Counted from the first letter of the stretch, positions 44,280 to 55,290 are shown. The stretch is DNA of 64,000 bases from Nemertoderma westbladi (GCA_032718475.1 JAUCBJ010004194.1:17907-81906); one strand, 5' to 3'. The notes: a model not told the origin generated them from the letters alone. A program made the numbers and translations.

Positions 44280-45911
44280 TTAAAAGATGTCGAGATCGTC
44301 GAATCCTTCCCCTTCCTCAATCGCGAATCCCCTAAATGGTTCGTGGTCCAAGTGAGCAGTCTTACCATGCTTGAAGCAGGTCAGCTCACAATCACCACCA
44401 CATGATGTATTCATTAAGACTACGTTATCGTCGCCGCAAAACAAAATCTCATGGGCCTTCCCAATTCCTACCACTTTGCAATTGGATCCAGTTTCTTTTG
44501 GGTGGCTTCAATATCGGCCGTTTCGAATGTGATACATTTAATTGTTACCCGTTGGATCACTAGTTGTACCAAGGTATTAAAATCCGGTGTAGCACTGAGT
44601 ACATTCATTCCTATCACTTTATCTAAAGTACGTTTAATTGTTGCACCCACGCCATCAGCAGGGCTCTTCCCATGTCCACTTTCTGTATAAATCCAGCGTA
44701 GAGAGATATCATTAAACTTAGCATAGTCATTAAATAGGTGTACAACGAACCTATTTCTATATTGATTGGATGGAGTCTGAAACGATGACCACGTGTTTAA
44801 CATCATCACACTTAATTCAGTCGAGTAACTTTGAGACACTGCATACACTGCTGCTGCACGATGATCGGTGTTTTTGCTAATTGCAGCAAAACTTTCGGTC
44901 GATGCACCAGCAGATCCCTTCCAGACAACGAAACAATGTATCGAGATTGATTCTTGCTGATAGTATGCGGAATGGATCTCTTGAGGTCTAGGGACTTTAA
45001 AATTTTTGCTCTAATCCATTTGAAGTATCAAGGTATCATTCGCTCGCTTAGCTTTGGCCAGTTTAATGGCTTTGAATTGAGTTACGAACCTATCAATATG
45101 CTCTTTAAGTGCGGTTAGCTGTTCTTTCACTAGCGGAATAAATTGTCTAACAGGAAGTTGTCATTCAACTTTTCGATGAACTTTAATATTATTCTCATCA
45201 GTTACATGCATCGACATTTGGACCTTTATCTGAGTCAATTGGTTGACGATAATGATATCCAAAGTGCTGTAATCGCCATGAAGAGCTAAAGTGTCTGGCC
45301 CTCACTGATGGTGAGACCAACTTAGCTTTTATTAGCGCCTCTATCATAAGTTGTGGGTTCGTACATTGAAGACACATACACGTTCCCTAATCAGTTGCCT
45401 TAGGCTGGATTACATCGGAAGGCCAGTACTTACAAAAAACACTGTAAGAGCATGTATTCTCGGTTTCTTCCTCAAATTGGACGTGATAAATCTTTTTAAA
45501 ATCCATATGATACCTCAAAGGCACCTTATTGGTGGCAACTCCCACCTTTCCTGCAATCGAAAGGACATACTCTAGAAACATTGTCCTACCTGGCAAATGC
45601 CTCTATTGATTCCCGCAATGTTTTTTCGTCGTTAGATGTATTGGTTGTATCGGTACTTACCGGATCTCTAAACCGCAATCGACAACCAAGCCGGCGCATG
45701 TTGCTATGAGTACTCGATGACACTGTCTGTGAAATCTTTTTCTTTGTTCGGGGAGTCAAAGAATGAAGTTCCGACAGATTTTCAGCTACAGAAACTTTAC
45801 TTGGACTCTGTTTCTTAAAGAATTTCAACAAGCTTCTTGTTTTTTCGGGTTAGAATATTGTTAGCTGCCAAGGCTTGGTTAAGTTTCACATGCAATCTTT
45901 GTATTCGAACT
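44280..45911 (-). pseudogene. Central transposase-like gene of the palindrome, decayed
   Basis: The minus-strand frames, joined by eye, run: a coiled coil (KLNQALAANNILTRKNKKL, about 45,880), KKISQTVSSSTHSN, an NVSR box, MDFKKIYHVQFEEETENTCS and SYSVFCKYWPSDVIQP (about 45,480). A CxC..C motif follows near 45,370. Then come PRPQEIHSAYYQQESISIHC, ISKNTDHRAAAVYAVSQ, SNQYRNRFVVHLF, YTESGHGKSPADGVGATIKR (about 44,660) and KAHEILFCGDD with TSCGGDCELTCFKHG at the end. I recognise this motif chain (SDGP-QY-NR, then GHGKGxxDGxGG-KR) from unnamed transposase-like proteins of invertebrate genomes, and DDE-type chemistry is likely. Five or more frame breaks leave no working gene. It fills nearly the whole 1,948-bp spacer. 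Confidence 0.65.
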
Positions 45912-46034
45912 TTTTGTCCCAAAGTGTCCCGTCTGTATGGGTAATTACAGGAGGGACAGCGCTTTTAAGCCTAAAATTGGCTAAGCACTTACTCTAACAT
46001 CTCTCCCAGTTGTTTAAATGAATTCATGAAGTCC

Positions 46035-48279
46035 TCAGCTTTCAGAAATGGCCGACTCAAGTACAGACATCAGGGTGCGACCCACATATGACTCGGCGTC
46101 AATGTTTACAACCCTAATGTTTAACAATGCCTGAGTCTGTGGGTTTAATGCACCCCAAATACCTATGTTGCACCAAAGACCTGCAGCCCCATCTACCCTG
46201 TGGCCCTCCCGGACTACTGGTTCGCAGACATCATTACGCAGCCTGAAAGCACAAGATACAAGGTCGTCGACAATGTCCCGAAGTTCGTTGTGTTGCTGGA
46301 TAACGAGGCCCGCCTTTTTTACAATTTAAACCGTTTTTTAAATCAAAGAAGGCCCCGCATCCATCGCACTGGTTTGGCACCGACGCCAAGGGGCAGCCGT
46401 AGTGGATTGTGAGTGCGTCTCTGAACTCAAGTGGGGAAAGATCGAGTTGGTGGTAGGCAAGAGGGAGGGAGGATATCCAACTGCTCATGCAGAAATCGGC
46501 GGCTTGTTTTACTACCCATCATCGATCTGGCAATAGATCCTCCAGCACCTTACTAAACTGTCCTTCTCCCTTACCAGCTGCTGCTCCCAACCCCCTCCCC
46601 CCTTTCTGTGCCTGCTGTATGCAGCAAATGTGTTCTGTTAGAGAGAACACACGATCTCCCAGAATTGACTCAGTTAGAGACCTCATTCCTGCCCATGAAA
46701 CCAAGTACGAAAAGGCAGCCTCTGTTACTGGATTTCTCAGACCTAATCCTGCATTGCGGGGGGAGAGCGTGAATAAACTGCGCTCTGCTGGGGATATTTT
46801 GCCACCAATGACAGCGGGTAGAAACCACTCCGCTAGCGCTCCATCCAGCACCTTGTACTCCTCGCCACAGTCCCGAGTTACTCTCTGTAGGTATGCCCAC
46901 TCCCGCTGGAGGGAGCATACCATGGCGGCGAATGCGGCTTGGGGCTGGGCCTCCGCCGTCTCAGCTAGACAATCTACTGACTTTACCCATGCTGCGACCT
47001 TGGTCCGGATGTAGGTTGTCCTCTCTTCAGAACCCTCAAGGAAACCGCTGAGGAATCGATGGCTGGAGACAATGTTCATATACCGGCCTGTGAAAACATT
47101 CCGAGCCTCCTCAAAAGAAAGGAGCTACCACCAGGTAGCTTTTTGTGGGATCGGGAAAGTAGCTGAGGGTTAGGTCGTATCGCTGGAGTTCAAGGAATCA
47201 CTTGAGTACTAGATCGAGTTTACCAGCCACAGCCGAATCGTCTGCGAACCAGTTTTGCAGTTGAGGAGGCTTCTGGAGGCGGATTCCTATGGAATTCTCT
47301 AGCATAGCTAGGGGGTCGCCCTGAGTGGTTCCTTCCTCGTTAAAAAGAACTTCGTTGGTCCCACGAACAGTTAGGATACTGTGCCCCCTGTAACAAGTAT
47401 AAAGAAACAGGGAGCATCTGGGCCACAACTGGCGTGCGTTCCATAACGTGGCTGTCTGGTTTAAAGAATTAAACGAGTTTGTTGCATCTACGAGTAGAAC
47501 CCCCCACCCGTCCTCATTCCGCTCCTCGAACAGTTCTGCCATCGTGTGGACAGCAGCCTCGACCCCAGCGGATGTGCCAGTGGAAAGATGTTCTGCACCA
47601 CTCATCCCCATCGCTTCAGCCATAGATCAGCCGAGAATCCAACGCAAACACTCCCCGATGCCAATTGGACAGACTCCTGGGCACTTGTCCAAAATGTCCA
47701 GTGCTATCAGCCGATACAACATCAGGGTGCACACCAAATCCCACGGAACAATGGTGTTGGCCAGGGACCGCGCCACCCCTGCAATCGCATCGCGAATGCT
47801 AAGGGCTATGGGCACCATACTGGAGGAGGTAGTTGCTCCAGCGGGTTGAGTTTGAACCAGCTGGCCTGGCGCGTCCATGCAATCTATGAGAAGCGGACTC
47901 ATGTGGGAGGCTGTAACATCTGTGTCCACTCGAACTGGGAGTTCATATTCTGGTTGGAGTAAAGATTCTGAGGGGGTGGAGCTGCAGGGGGCTGCTTGGC
48001 CCGCAGGATCTACAGGACATTGACCTTTTGTCCTTCTATTTCGACCTTGATGTGTGGGTGTAACAAGCCCCCACTCTCTCGTCTCGTCATCCAAAGCACT
48101 GCACTGTGGACCTTCCCCTCCAGCATTAGCCGTGTGAAGATTCGGACAGTGTTATCTTTATCATCCCCAGCCGGCTTGCGATTGGCCCGTTTCCCTAACC
48201 CGAACCTTTTATCCGAAAGGTGTGTGGTCTCTGGTGGGTTGAAGATCTGGAGCTGATGCAGTACTGGTGACTGGGACAC
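46035..48279 (-). pseudogene. Restriction-like-endonuclease LINE fragment, right arm
   Basis: A mirror of 41,596-43,840. It keeps the same breaks: the 186-codon post-RT piece is identical to the left-arm one apart from the frames around it. It has a few private substitutions, such as ADDSAVAG for ADDLAVAG and FEERNEDG for LEERSEDG in the RT. Shared frame breaks show that the LINE was already dead when the arm was duplicated or homogenised. It faces the palindrome centre. Confidence 0.85.
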
Positions 48280-48928
48280 CCGGCAAATTGGATAATGGGA
48301 GACCCAACATAATGGTGACACGGACTGTTAGGGATGATGATCACGAATATGACACTGAAAAATATCGCACCTTGTAGCACAAATTTGATATCAAAAATCA
48401 TTACTGGTTTTTTGAATATGACACGACATTATGGGTTTTCTGAGATGCTGATCATGAATGTGACACTGAAAAATATTCATTTCCTACCAAATTCAATATT
48501 TGCGATTTGAAATCTCATCCTACTTTTTTTGTTCGACCCACCAGACAAGCACCAAAAACGATGGTTACCACGAATTATTTTTAAAGAGTTGTAGGCCTGC
48601 GGCCTTTAAAACCATTATAGCTTAGGAATAACCAAACCAAAAGCAAAATTTAACAGAATAAAATATTTTCTTCGTGTACTTTTCGTTCTGGGGCACCAGA
48701 TTGGCACTAAAAATGTTGTTTTAATTACCAGAAATATATTAAATCATTTAATCATAATCAGCGACCTCAATAATTTTTTTTTAGTGGGTCTTTTCACAAG
48801 AGGTGCTTTTAATATTTTTTAGATATTGCATTTTTAGCTATAAAAAGTATGACATAATATATTAAACAAACTAGCACAAAGTAGAATAATTATTTTATTA
48901 TTATTTCGCGCGATATCTACATTCATCT

Positions 48929-49333
48929 GTGATGCAAAGACCTAGAATCCCCACAGGATACTCTATTGTGGAAGTTCAAACGGTGGGTTCCCTAGAGAAA
49001 ATGGCTACATCCGTCGAAGCTCTGCAAGTTGAAGAAGAACCAATTTGCTTAGAATCTGAAGAAATTCAACCCATAACACCCAGGAGTAGTGATAACGATT
49101 ATGTGTTGGAATGGTATCAAGGTCCACAACGTCTCACGGCATGTGATTATCGGCATGCCAATTACATTTCTAGGAAACGTTGCCGATTATGTGCATCACG
49201 TGACCACTTTAACCCTTTAGACTCCAACGAACTCTGCTCCTACTTTATTATTATTATTATGTTATTTATTATTATATTTATTACAAGAAAGAAACAAGAT
49301 GATAAATTCACAAATGAATTAATCAAATATTAA
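48929..49333 (+). CDS. Outward-reading small ORF in the right arm
   Basis: Same protein as 40,541-40,942, with one extra N-terminal Met available (MMQRP) because one base differs. It has the same CRLCASRDHF motif and low-complexity tail from an ATT microsatellite. Function unknown. Confidence 0.4.
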   Translation: MMQRPRIPTGYSIVEVQTVGSLEKMATSVEALQVEEEPICLESEEIQPITPRSSDNDYVLEWYQGPQRLTACDYRHANYISRKRCRLCASRDHFNPLDSNELCSYFIIIIMLFIIIFITRKKQDDKFTNELIKY

Positions 49334-49507
49334 ATATACTGGCGCAGGGGGCCATAACCCTCTATCAAAAAAGAAAATGGACAATAAAGTATACACAAAT
49401 GCAATAAATTACTGAATGTAAAAGAAAAAATAATAATAGCAGGATAGAATATTTGTATTATGGCCAGTATCAATGAATATCTATACAGTATGTTTGATTA
49501 TTTTCTC

Positions 49508-49960
49508 AGGGTTTAAATTTACGAATATTGTTATATGGCAGGAGGACAGTATGATAGCTGAGCTAGTGAACTACTGTCCCCCTAGAGAGGTGGAGCACAT
49601 GGAATGGGGGGGGGGGGGGGTGGGGGGGGTCTTACGAGTGCTGCGATTGATTTTCTAAGTATGTAAAATTGGCTGCCTGTGAGAAAATGAGATACTAATA
49701 TTTACATTTAAATTATAATTAGATTTAAATTCCAATTGCTGTCATGCCTACTTGATGCTGTTTGTCATGAGAGAATTTTAATCTTGCTATGTAATTTCGA
49801 GTTGAAAATGCTACCATTATCGCTACCACTATTTATGTATATAAGTATAATTTTAACAAATTTTAAAATTAGTGAAAAAAGTTAAAACGAATAGTGAATA
49901 AAGTAAAAACCAGTGAAAATATGAACAGATTACGGATTGAGATATAAATGTTTTACTGTT
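49508..49960. other. Non-coding flank with G runs
   Basis: This is the right flank of the palindrome. It holds 15 G at 49,606-49,620, then 8 G. No match to the left flank long enough to be a target-site duplication was seen. No gene. Confidence 0.5.
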
Positions 49961-51310
49961 TTAACCCTATTAAACCCGGGGAAAGGGGTCATTATGACCC
50001 CCCCCCCGTGGTTTTTTTATTATAATTCTGAAACAAACGCAGTTCGGAATCTGAAATTTTATGACTTTTCCTAAAAATCTATTGTCTTCCTAGTAGTGAA
50101 AACCGTTTTCAAAAATATTGGGAAGTTTTCGAGTTATAGCACTATTTTTAACCCTACTTTTGGCACTTTTTTGAGACGTTTTTTGAAAATTACATTTCAT
50201 TAAATATGAATTGTAACATCTCTATTTTTGATTTACACCGGTTTTTTGCTGTTAGCAATTGCATGGAATTCATACAAATTGATTTAGAAATTTCAAACTT
50301 GTTTTTTTCGGCGGGTGCCAAATTTTGGTGCCAGCACCAAATTTTGAAATATGTCAATTTTTAAAATTGATTGTTTGAAACTTATTTTTTACGCAATTGG
50401 GGTTTTTTGGGGTTCTGGTTTCGATGAAATATATACGAGTTGCACCAAGCGTATCAAACTTGTATTTTTCAGTGCTGTGTGCAATTTTTGGTGCTAGCAC
50501 GAAATTTTGAAAATCCATTCAATAGATAAAATTGCTTGTGACATTTTATTTCTTTCGTTTTATAGGTTTATGGCTGTTCTGAATTCAATGGAATATATAA
50601 TTATCGAACTAGACATCTCAAACTTGTATTTTTCGGAATTGAGTGCAAAATGTGGTGCTAGCACCAAATTTTGAAAATCATCAAATTTATCAATTGATTG
50701 TGTCACCTTGTTTCTTGCGTTATACGGGTTTTTGAGAGTTCTGATTTCAATGGAATCAGTAAAAATTTCATAAGAGTTTTCAAACTTGTATTTTTCGCCG
50801 GTGGATGAAAATTGTTGTGCCAGCACCAAATTTTGGAAAATAAGCAAATTGATCAGATAGTATCATCTTGTTTCTTGCGTTATACGGGTTTATGAGGGTC
50901 CTGAATCCGATGGAATCAATAAAAACAGCACTGGACATCGCAAACTTGTACTTTTTGGTGATGGGTACGAAATTTGGTGCTAGCACCAAAATTTGCCAAA
51001 TTACGCCGAAAAATACAAGTATCAATGATCTGGCATATTAGAAATGTATTCCATTAGAATCAGCGCCCTAGAAAACCTATAAAGTGAATTTATAGCATCG
51101 TATAAGTGAATTAAAAATTTTGTGTTCTAACTGAAAAGTGCTGGTTACTTGTTTTTTTCATTTTTTTCCTACGAAGAGAGGACTAAACAGCCATTTATAG
51201 TAATCATATCATTTGTAAATATTTTCCAATGTATTTTGCGCCCCAGAAAACCTGTATTGAAAAACAATTAGCCGAAAAATGTAACTTTCAAATTTTGTGA
51301 AAATTGTGAA
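49961..51310 (+). repeat. Dispersed modular repeat, long copy
   Basis: It begins ttaaccctattaaacccggg like 14,840. It then holds about five modules of 160-190 bp, each with a tttggtgc(c/t)agca(c/)caaa-type palindrome (near 50,330, 50,490, 50,655, 50,815 and 50,975), 'caaacttgta(t/c)ttttc' and 'cttgtttcttgcgttatacg'. It ends with the same tail as the short copy. Module number differs between copies (five against one to two), which fits unequal exchange. Confidence 0.8.
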
Positions 51311-51313
51311 AAA

Positions 51314-51484
51314 AGTAGCCTACTGCAATAACTTCTCTAAAACTGGATCCAGTCTCCCACACCCGTGTGTCATACGCCGCGCTAGACTGGCTTCAGCTGA
51401 TGTCAATTAGTACGGGCAATAGTCAATTCCTAAGACACTTAAATTAGCAGGTTAAACTGTTAAAGGTTTAACAGCGCGAACAAT
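51314..51484 (-). repeat. Dispersed repeat, partner of 6,282-6,476
   Basis: It matches 6,282-6,476 in opposite orientation. It abuts the end of the modular repeat, so it may be part of the flanking older element. Confidence 0.65.
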
Positions 51485-51762
51485 ATTCGAAGATATAATT
51501 GTTATGTAGTAGTATAGTGTTTTGGTTTATGATTTAATGTTTTTAAATTATTTTACATTATGTACTGTGCTAATATAATTAGTGGCAGTGGTTTTCTAAG
51601 TAGTAGTTTGTATCATTAATGTAGTAAGTTCATTTATTTATTTGTGCTATTTACTATATACTCTCTCGACTCACTGTTGACTTAGGCATATGAAATTTTT
51701 GAACAAGAATCTTAACAATTCTGAACTATTAATTTTTTAATTTTTTTATGCTTAAAATATAG

Positions 51763-51888
51763 AAGTAGAACAACACAATGAATGCAGTGGATCTAAAAGT
51801 CCGTGGTATGACAGAGACAATCCTTCAGGAACTGGAGACTACGAGGATCTTAATTCACTCATGTCAACAAATGCCCAAGCAAATGAAT
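51763..51888 (+). CDS. Host gene exon 6: first half of a WxxW module
   Basis: The acceptor aaaatatag ends at 51,762 and the donor GAAT/GTTAGA starts at 51,889. The exon is 126 nt, phase 1-1. It encodes ECSGSKSPWYDRDNPSGTGD followed by YEDLNSLM. W-Y-D-R-D-x-P-S-G-x-G-D-Y-E is the signature start of the WxxW domain found in CILP, mucin-2/5 and related animal secreted proteins. It continues in exon 7. The exon was found only because the frame and phase fit; it is too short for a simple ORF search. Confidence 0.88.
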
Positions 51889-52576
51889 GTTAGATGATAT
51901 ATTATAATATTAACGATTGTAACATAAATTAATCAACTCTCAATAAAAGGTGAAATGTAGGGAATATCCTATTCCACTAGCTAAAATATTGACTTTTATT
52001 TAGCTACTCTGATGTATCTTTTAAATGATCTGAACGACTACTATAATCGGTCTGTTGCATTGAAACTGCACATTGAGATGCTATGCCAGCCCAACAAAAA
52101 CATTTTGTCACCACCGTGCAATCCACAATTAAAAATGCTATGTCGTCTTATCAACTGATACTGTTGTAATTCCTGTACATAGATAAAATGTAAATAGGAA
52201 CAGTAAACCAACCAAATGCATCATTAAACATGCTAAATAAGTAATAAGTATATAGTCTTTGACAAATTAAATAAAGTTATGTTAAATATGGATGATACAA
52301 GATATAGGAAAGACATGGAACATTAAATCAGTCTAAAAATAGTTGTATCTCATTACTGATAAGGTATCCTATGGCCATAGGTGCAAATGAGTTCTTAAAT
52401 AATTTGGTACGAACGTTGGGCATTATGTATTTGCTGCAAAGTCAATGGTAACTCTATGACTGTGGAATTCAGTGTCAGACACACTGAAACTGAACATTCA
52501 TATATTTACATTTCATATTTTTATACATTTATATTTACTTTATATTTACATATCATTCGAAATATTATTTCTACAG

Positions 52577-52762
52577 GGTTTTCTCAACACAATTGTTTGG
52601 AACCAATATCATCCGAAGCTCGAACAAGACAAACACATATCGATGCCTGGGCTACTGGAGATAGTTTTTATATGTATTCAGCTGATGGTCTAATTTGTAA
52701 AAACATTGAACAGAGTAGTGGACGTCAGTGTCACGATTATGAGATACAGTTTTGCTGCCCTG
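52577..52762 (+). CDS. Host gene exon 7: second half of the WxxW module
   Basis: The acceptor ttctacag ends at 52,576 and the donor CCTG/GTATGT starts at 52,763. The exon is 186 nt, phase 1-1. The first codon is split T|GG (Trp) across the intron. It encodes HNCLEPISSEART, DGLICKNIEQ, and CHDYEIQFCCP. The 'GL.C.N.(D/E)Q' and 'C.DYE(I/V).F.CP' strings are the conserved end of WxxW domains. The whole module (exons 6 plus 7) is about 100 residues, as in CILP and mucins. Extracellular; a ligand is not inferable. Confidence 0.9.
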
Positions 52763-52879
52763 GTATGTATTTGTCCCACATATTATTACTTTATAATGTC
52801 CTTATTAATAAGTAATATACTGTAGAACCGTTCATAAAAATACCATTTACTTTCATTTTGTTGAATATTGGAGATACAG

Positions 52880-52926
52880 ATGGCCCTATTGCAATTCCTG
52901 GAGACCAACTTACAGTACAGTTGTAG
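52880..52926 (+). CDS. Host gene exon 8: short terminal exon (tentative)
   Basis: An acceptor gagatacag ends at 52,879. In the required phase 1 it reads DGPIAIPGDQLTVQL then TAG at 52,924-52,926. Only 14 codons support it, and the polypyrimidine tract is weak, so another 3' exon beyond 53 kb is possible. With it, the eight exons sum to 1,344 nt, an exact multiple of three. Confidence 0.4.
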
Positions 52927-53289
52927 GCCTATACAACATGTATGTTGCAGTCGTTTCACATTTTAGTGGTAATTAATAATCGCAATAATTTTTATTGTCC
53001 GTTTAAATCCTTTTTTTGTCCTTTTTATTTTATTTTTTATGTCCTCCAAAAGTCTAATGTTAGGTTCCATGCTACCGGTTTCTCTACTGCTGTTTTCTCA
53101 GGCTATCAGTACCGGTATTAGTATATATAGCACTATTTTGCTGTATTCTATGTACAGATGTAGGTATAAAGCAGGTATTTCTGTATTTTAGTACCGGTAC
53201 CGGCACCGGTACTGCTATAGGCCTACTGTGTAGCCTACAGTCAGTCAGATAGGTCTTGCACACGGCCAGTTCAGTTTGTTTTTACAACA
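52927..53289. other. Non-coding, ccggta-rich stretch
   Basis: It would hold the 3' UTR if exon 8 is right. It has several copies of taccggta/caccggt around 53,090-53,215 and a 'gtaggcctac'-type string. No clear poly(A) signal could be tied to the gene. Confidence 0.4.
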
Positions 53290-53697
53290 TCTAAACTGCA
53301 CCAGTCACTCCCATCTCTCAAACACCCCATCCTGGAAATCCTTGCTTCTAACATCGTTTACTCTTTCTCTTGTCCCTCTTGTAAGGGGGAATATGTTGGA
53401 CACACCATCCAACACTTGTTTGAACGTGTTAGACAGCACCAAGATGGGACAGCCAATGATGGGAGCGAACAGGGTAAGACTGTGCACAACCACATCATGA
53501 CGCACCGCGACGAGCCCAATACACATTGGCTGACTGACTGGCGTGAATTGTTTAAACATTTCACCGTAATTGCTAGGCACCTATTGCGGCCAGTCTTGCA
53601 AAAGCTTGTAATGTATTACATCCAAACACGCAAGCTGGTTATCAACAAGCAGAAACGTTACTGGCGCAAGTTTATGGTGCTGCTTCCCAGTGGTTAG
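53290..53697 (+). pseudogene. Penelope-like element GIY-YIG endonuclease fragment
   Basis: The + frame reads LEILASNIVYSFSCPSCKGE, then YVGHTIQHLFERVRQH (53,330-53,450), then VHNHIMTHRDEPNTHWL and a basic C-terminus (KRYWRKFMVLLPSG). The pattern xVYxxxCPxC-x3-Y(I/V)GxTxxxLxxRxxxH is the GIY-YIG endonuclease of Penelope-like elements. The RT part is absent upstream, so this is a truncated copy. GIY-YIG nucleases nick DNA for insertion of Penelope elements. The frame is open for about 120 codons and ends at TAG. Confidence 0.75.
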
Positions 53698-53778
53698 TTA
53701 CAGTACAGACATCTCTTCATTCCATTACCTGTTCCGTCCCCCTTTGGGAATCTTCTCTACATTTCCTGGCTTGGCCTC

Positions 53779-53810
53779 CTGAGAATGCCTTCAGTTGCGG
53801 GGCGAAACCT
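53779..53810 (+). ncRNA. Hammerhead-ribozyme-like core downstream of the Penelope fragment (degenerate)
   Basis: About 80 bp past the GIY-YIG stop, ctgagaatgcc...gggcgaaacc resembles the conserved CTGA-x-GA ... GAAA core known for hammerhead motifs in Penelope elements. The box reads CTGAGAA and not CTGATGA, so cleavage is doubtful. Helices I and III were not resolved by eye. Confidence 0.35.
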
Positions 53811-53963
53811 ACCGATCAGCTGGCTGCCGTCAGCTGATCACTGATTGCATGCAACGTCTAGGTCTTGTTGCTTTTGAGTTTTTTACATACGTTTGTTGCA
53901 ATTATTACCGTAGACATTTATTTACTTAATTCGTATAATAAATAGCATTATTTCACTGTCATC

Positions 53964-54145
53964 TAGAAAAGGGGTTAACTGGTTTATGGATTTTGGATGA
54001 CATGACGACTTCAATTTACATTTTTCGAATACTTAAAATAACATTTAAGGCAAGTGATATAGCTCATTGGAAAGGTAAATAAAGAATCTATTAACTTTTA
54101 TGAATAACTTAAAATCGACCAGATGGCCAGTTAACCCCTTTTCTA
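53964..54145. repeat. Foldback (MITE-like) element
   Basis: Terminal inverted repeats tagaaaaggggttaactgg (53,964-53,982) and ccagttaaccccttttcta (54,127-54,145) match over all 19 bases. The 182-bp element has no ORF. A ttaacccc string inside each end recalls piggyBac-type ends, but the outermost bases are 'ta', so no superfamily is assigned. Confidence 0.85.
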
Positions 54146-54639
54146 AGTGAAACTTATAATATATAAATATAATATAATCTTTTCTGTACCCATATTGTTT
54201 CTTAAATATAATATAATATATATAAAATATAATATAGTAAGACAAGATTGTGTGTTGCAGCTCGGCTAATCTAAATAATTAATATAGTTGAACAAGGGAG
54301 ATAGCCACTGTTGAAAAGAAAAGCAGTCATAGTTTAACCAAATTTTCGATCCTATTCCAGGACCGTTATCAAGGATGTAATGTTAAATGTATTAAACCAC
54401 CAACTGCTAAAATGACAGAATGCAAAAACCAGCAAACAAAAAATGTACCGGTACATGTACAATAACTGTAGGCATGTACAATGACTGTAGGCCTAAAGGC
54501 AATCTAATTATATTATTGTAGGCAAGTAAGACAATTAAGATATATAATTAAGTAAGATATATATACTGTATTTATTTATACCAATTAACAAAAAAGCATT
54601 ATCCAAAGTACTGTAAGAACCCAAAAATGGGTATATAGT
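54146..54639. other. AT-rich non-coding stretch
   Basis: Runs of 'aatataatata' near 54,170-54,240 and a short tandem (ctgtaggcatgtacaatgac) near 54,465-54,500. No gene. Confidence 0.45.
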
Positions 54640-55215
54640 ATACTGCAGGTAACTGGACAGAAACCCACCAATTGCATATTTGTTACTCACAAGAAGTTAA
54701 ACGGCAACATACAGTAGAAACCATATATCTGATTAGATAAAGTAGGCAGGCAACTGTACAGCAAACGCACATTAGACAGTATATATTAGAACGATGCAGA
54801 ACGGTAAAAGCTTTACACATTAATATAGTTATTATTTATTTCTCAAGTACCAAAAACAAGGCATTACACAGTAAAACCCCATATAATGGCTAAATATTGC
54901 AGAAAACTATAGAAGAGACCCACAAATTGCATATTTGTTACTTACTAGAAATTAAACGACGATATACAGTAGGAACCATATATCTGATTAAAAATGTAGG
55001 CAACTGAATAGCAAATGCACATTAGACAGTATATTTATATTAGAAAGTTGCAAAATGGCAAAACTTTACACAGTAATATAGTTATTATTTATATTTATTA
55101 CTCAAGAACCAAAAACAAGGCATTACACACTACACAGTAAAAACCCATATAATGGCTAAATATTGCAGACAACTGGACAGAGACCCACAAATTGCATATT
55201 TGTTATTTGATACTT
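54640..55215. repeat. About 258-bp tandem repeat, 2.3 copies
   Basis: Units share gcagaaaactggacag(a)gacccac-type starts, aattgcatatttgttact, ccatatatctgatta, gcacattagacagtatat, caaaaacaaggcattacac and catataatggctaaatattg. The string attgcatatttgttac recurs at about 54,675, 54,930 and 55,191. Moderate divergence between copies. Confidence 0.8.
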
Positions 55216-55290
55216 TTTGTATTTTGATTTGTGCAGCTCTATATTAATGATTTAAGTAATTATGGTGTCATTGGATAGCTGGAAAGTGCT
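55207..55290. repeat. Inverted repeat, left copy (partner 58,960-59,052)
   Basis: gatactttttgtattttgat...gtgcagctc...aattatggtgtcattgg reads as the reverse complement of 58,960-59,040 (ccaatgacaccataatt ... gagctgcac ... aaaaagtatc) with moderate divergence. The two copies bracket the LINE at 55.4-58.5 kb. Confidence 0.75.

Larger units (their letters stand above)
45912..49507 (-). repeat. Right arm (3,596 bp) of the giant inverted repeat
   Basis: Reverse complement of 40,367-43,963. The inner edges are at the string gggacaaaa: left arm ends 43,963, right arm starts 45,912. The outer end is ttgattattttctc at 49,507. It contains the mirrored LINE fragment (46,035-48,279, minus strand) and the outward small ORF (48,929-49,333, plus strand). 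Confidence 0.95.

Noticed and set aside
40367-49507. Palindrome as a pure assembly artefact
   Set aside because: Arms carry private substitutions and a net one-base length difference, so they are two real copies; an artefact of one molecule would be expected to match fully. Long reads are still needed.
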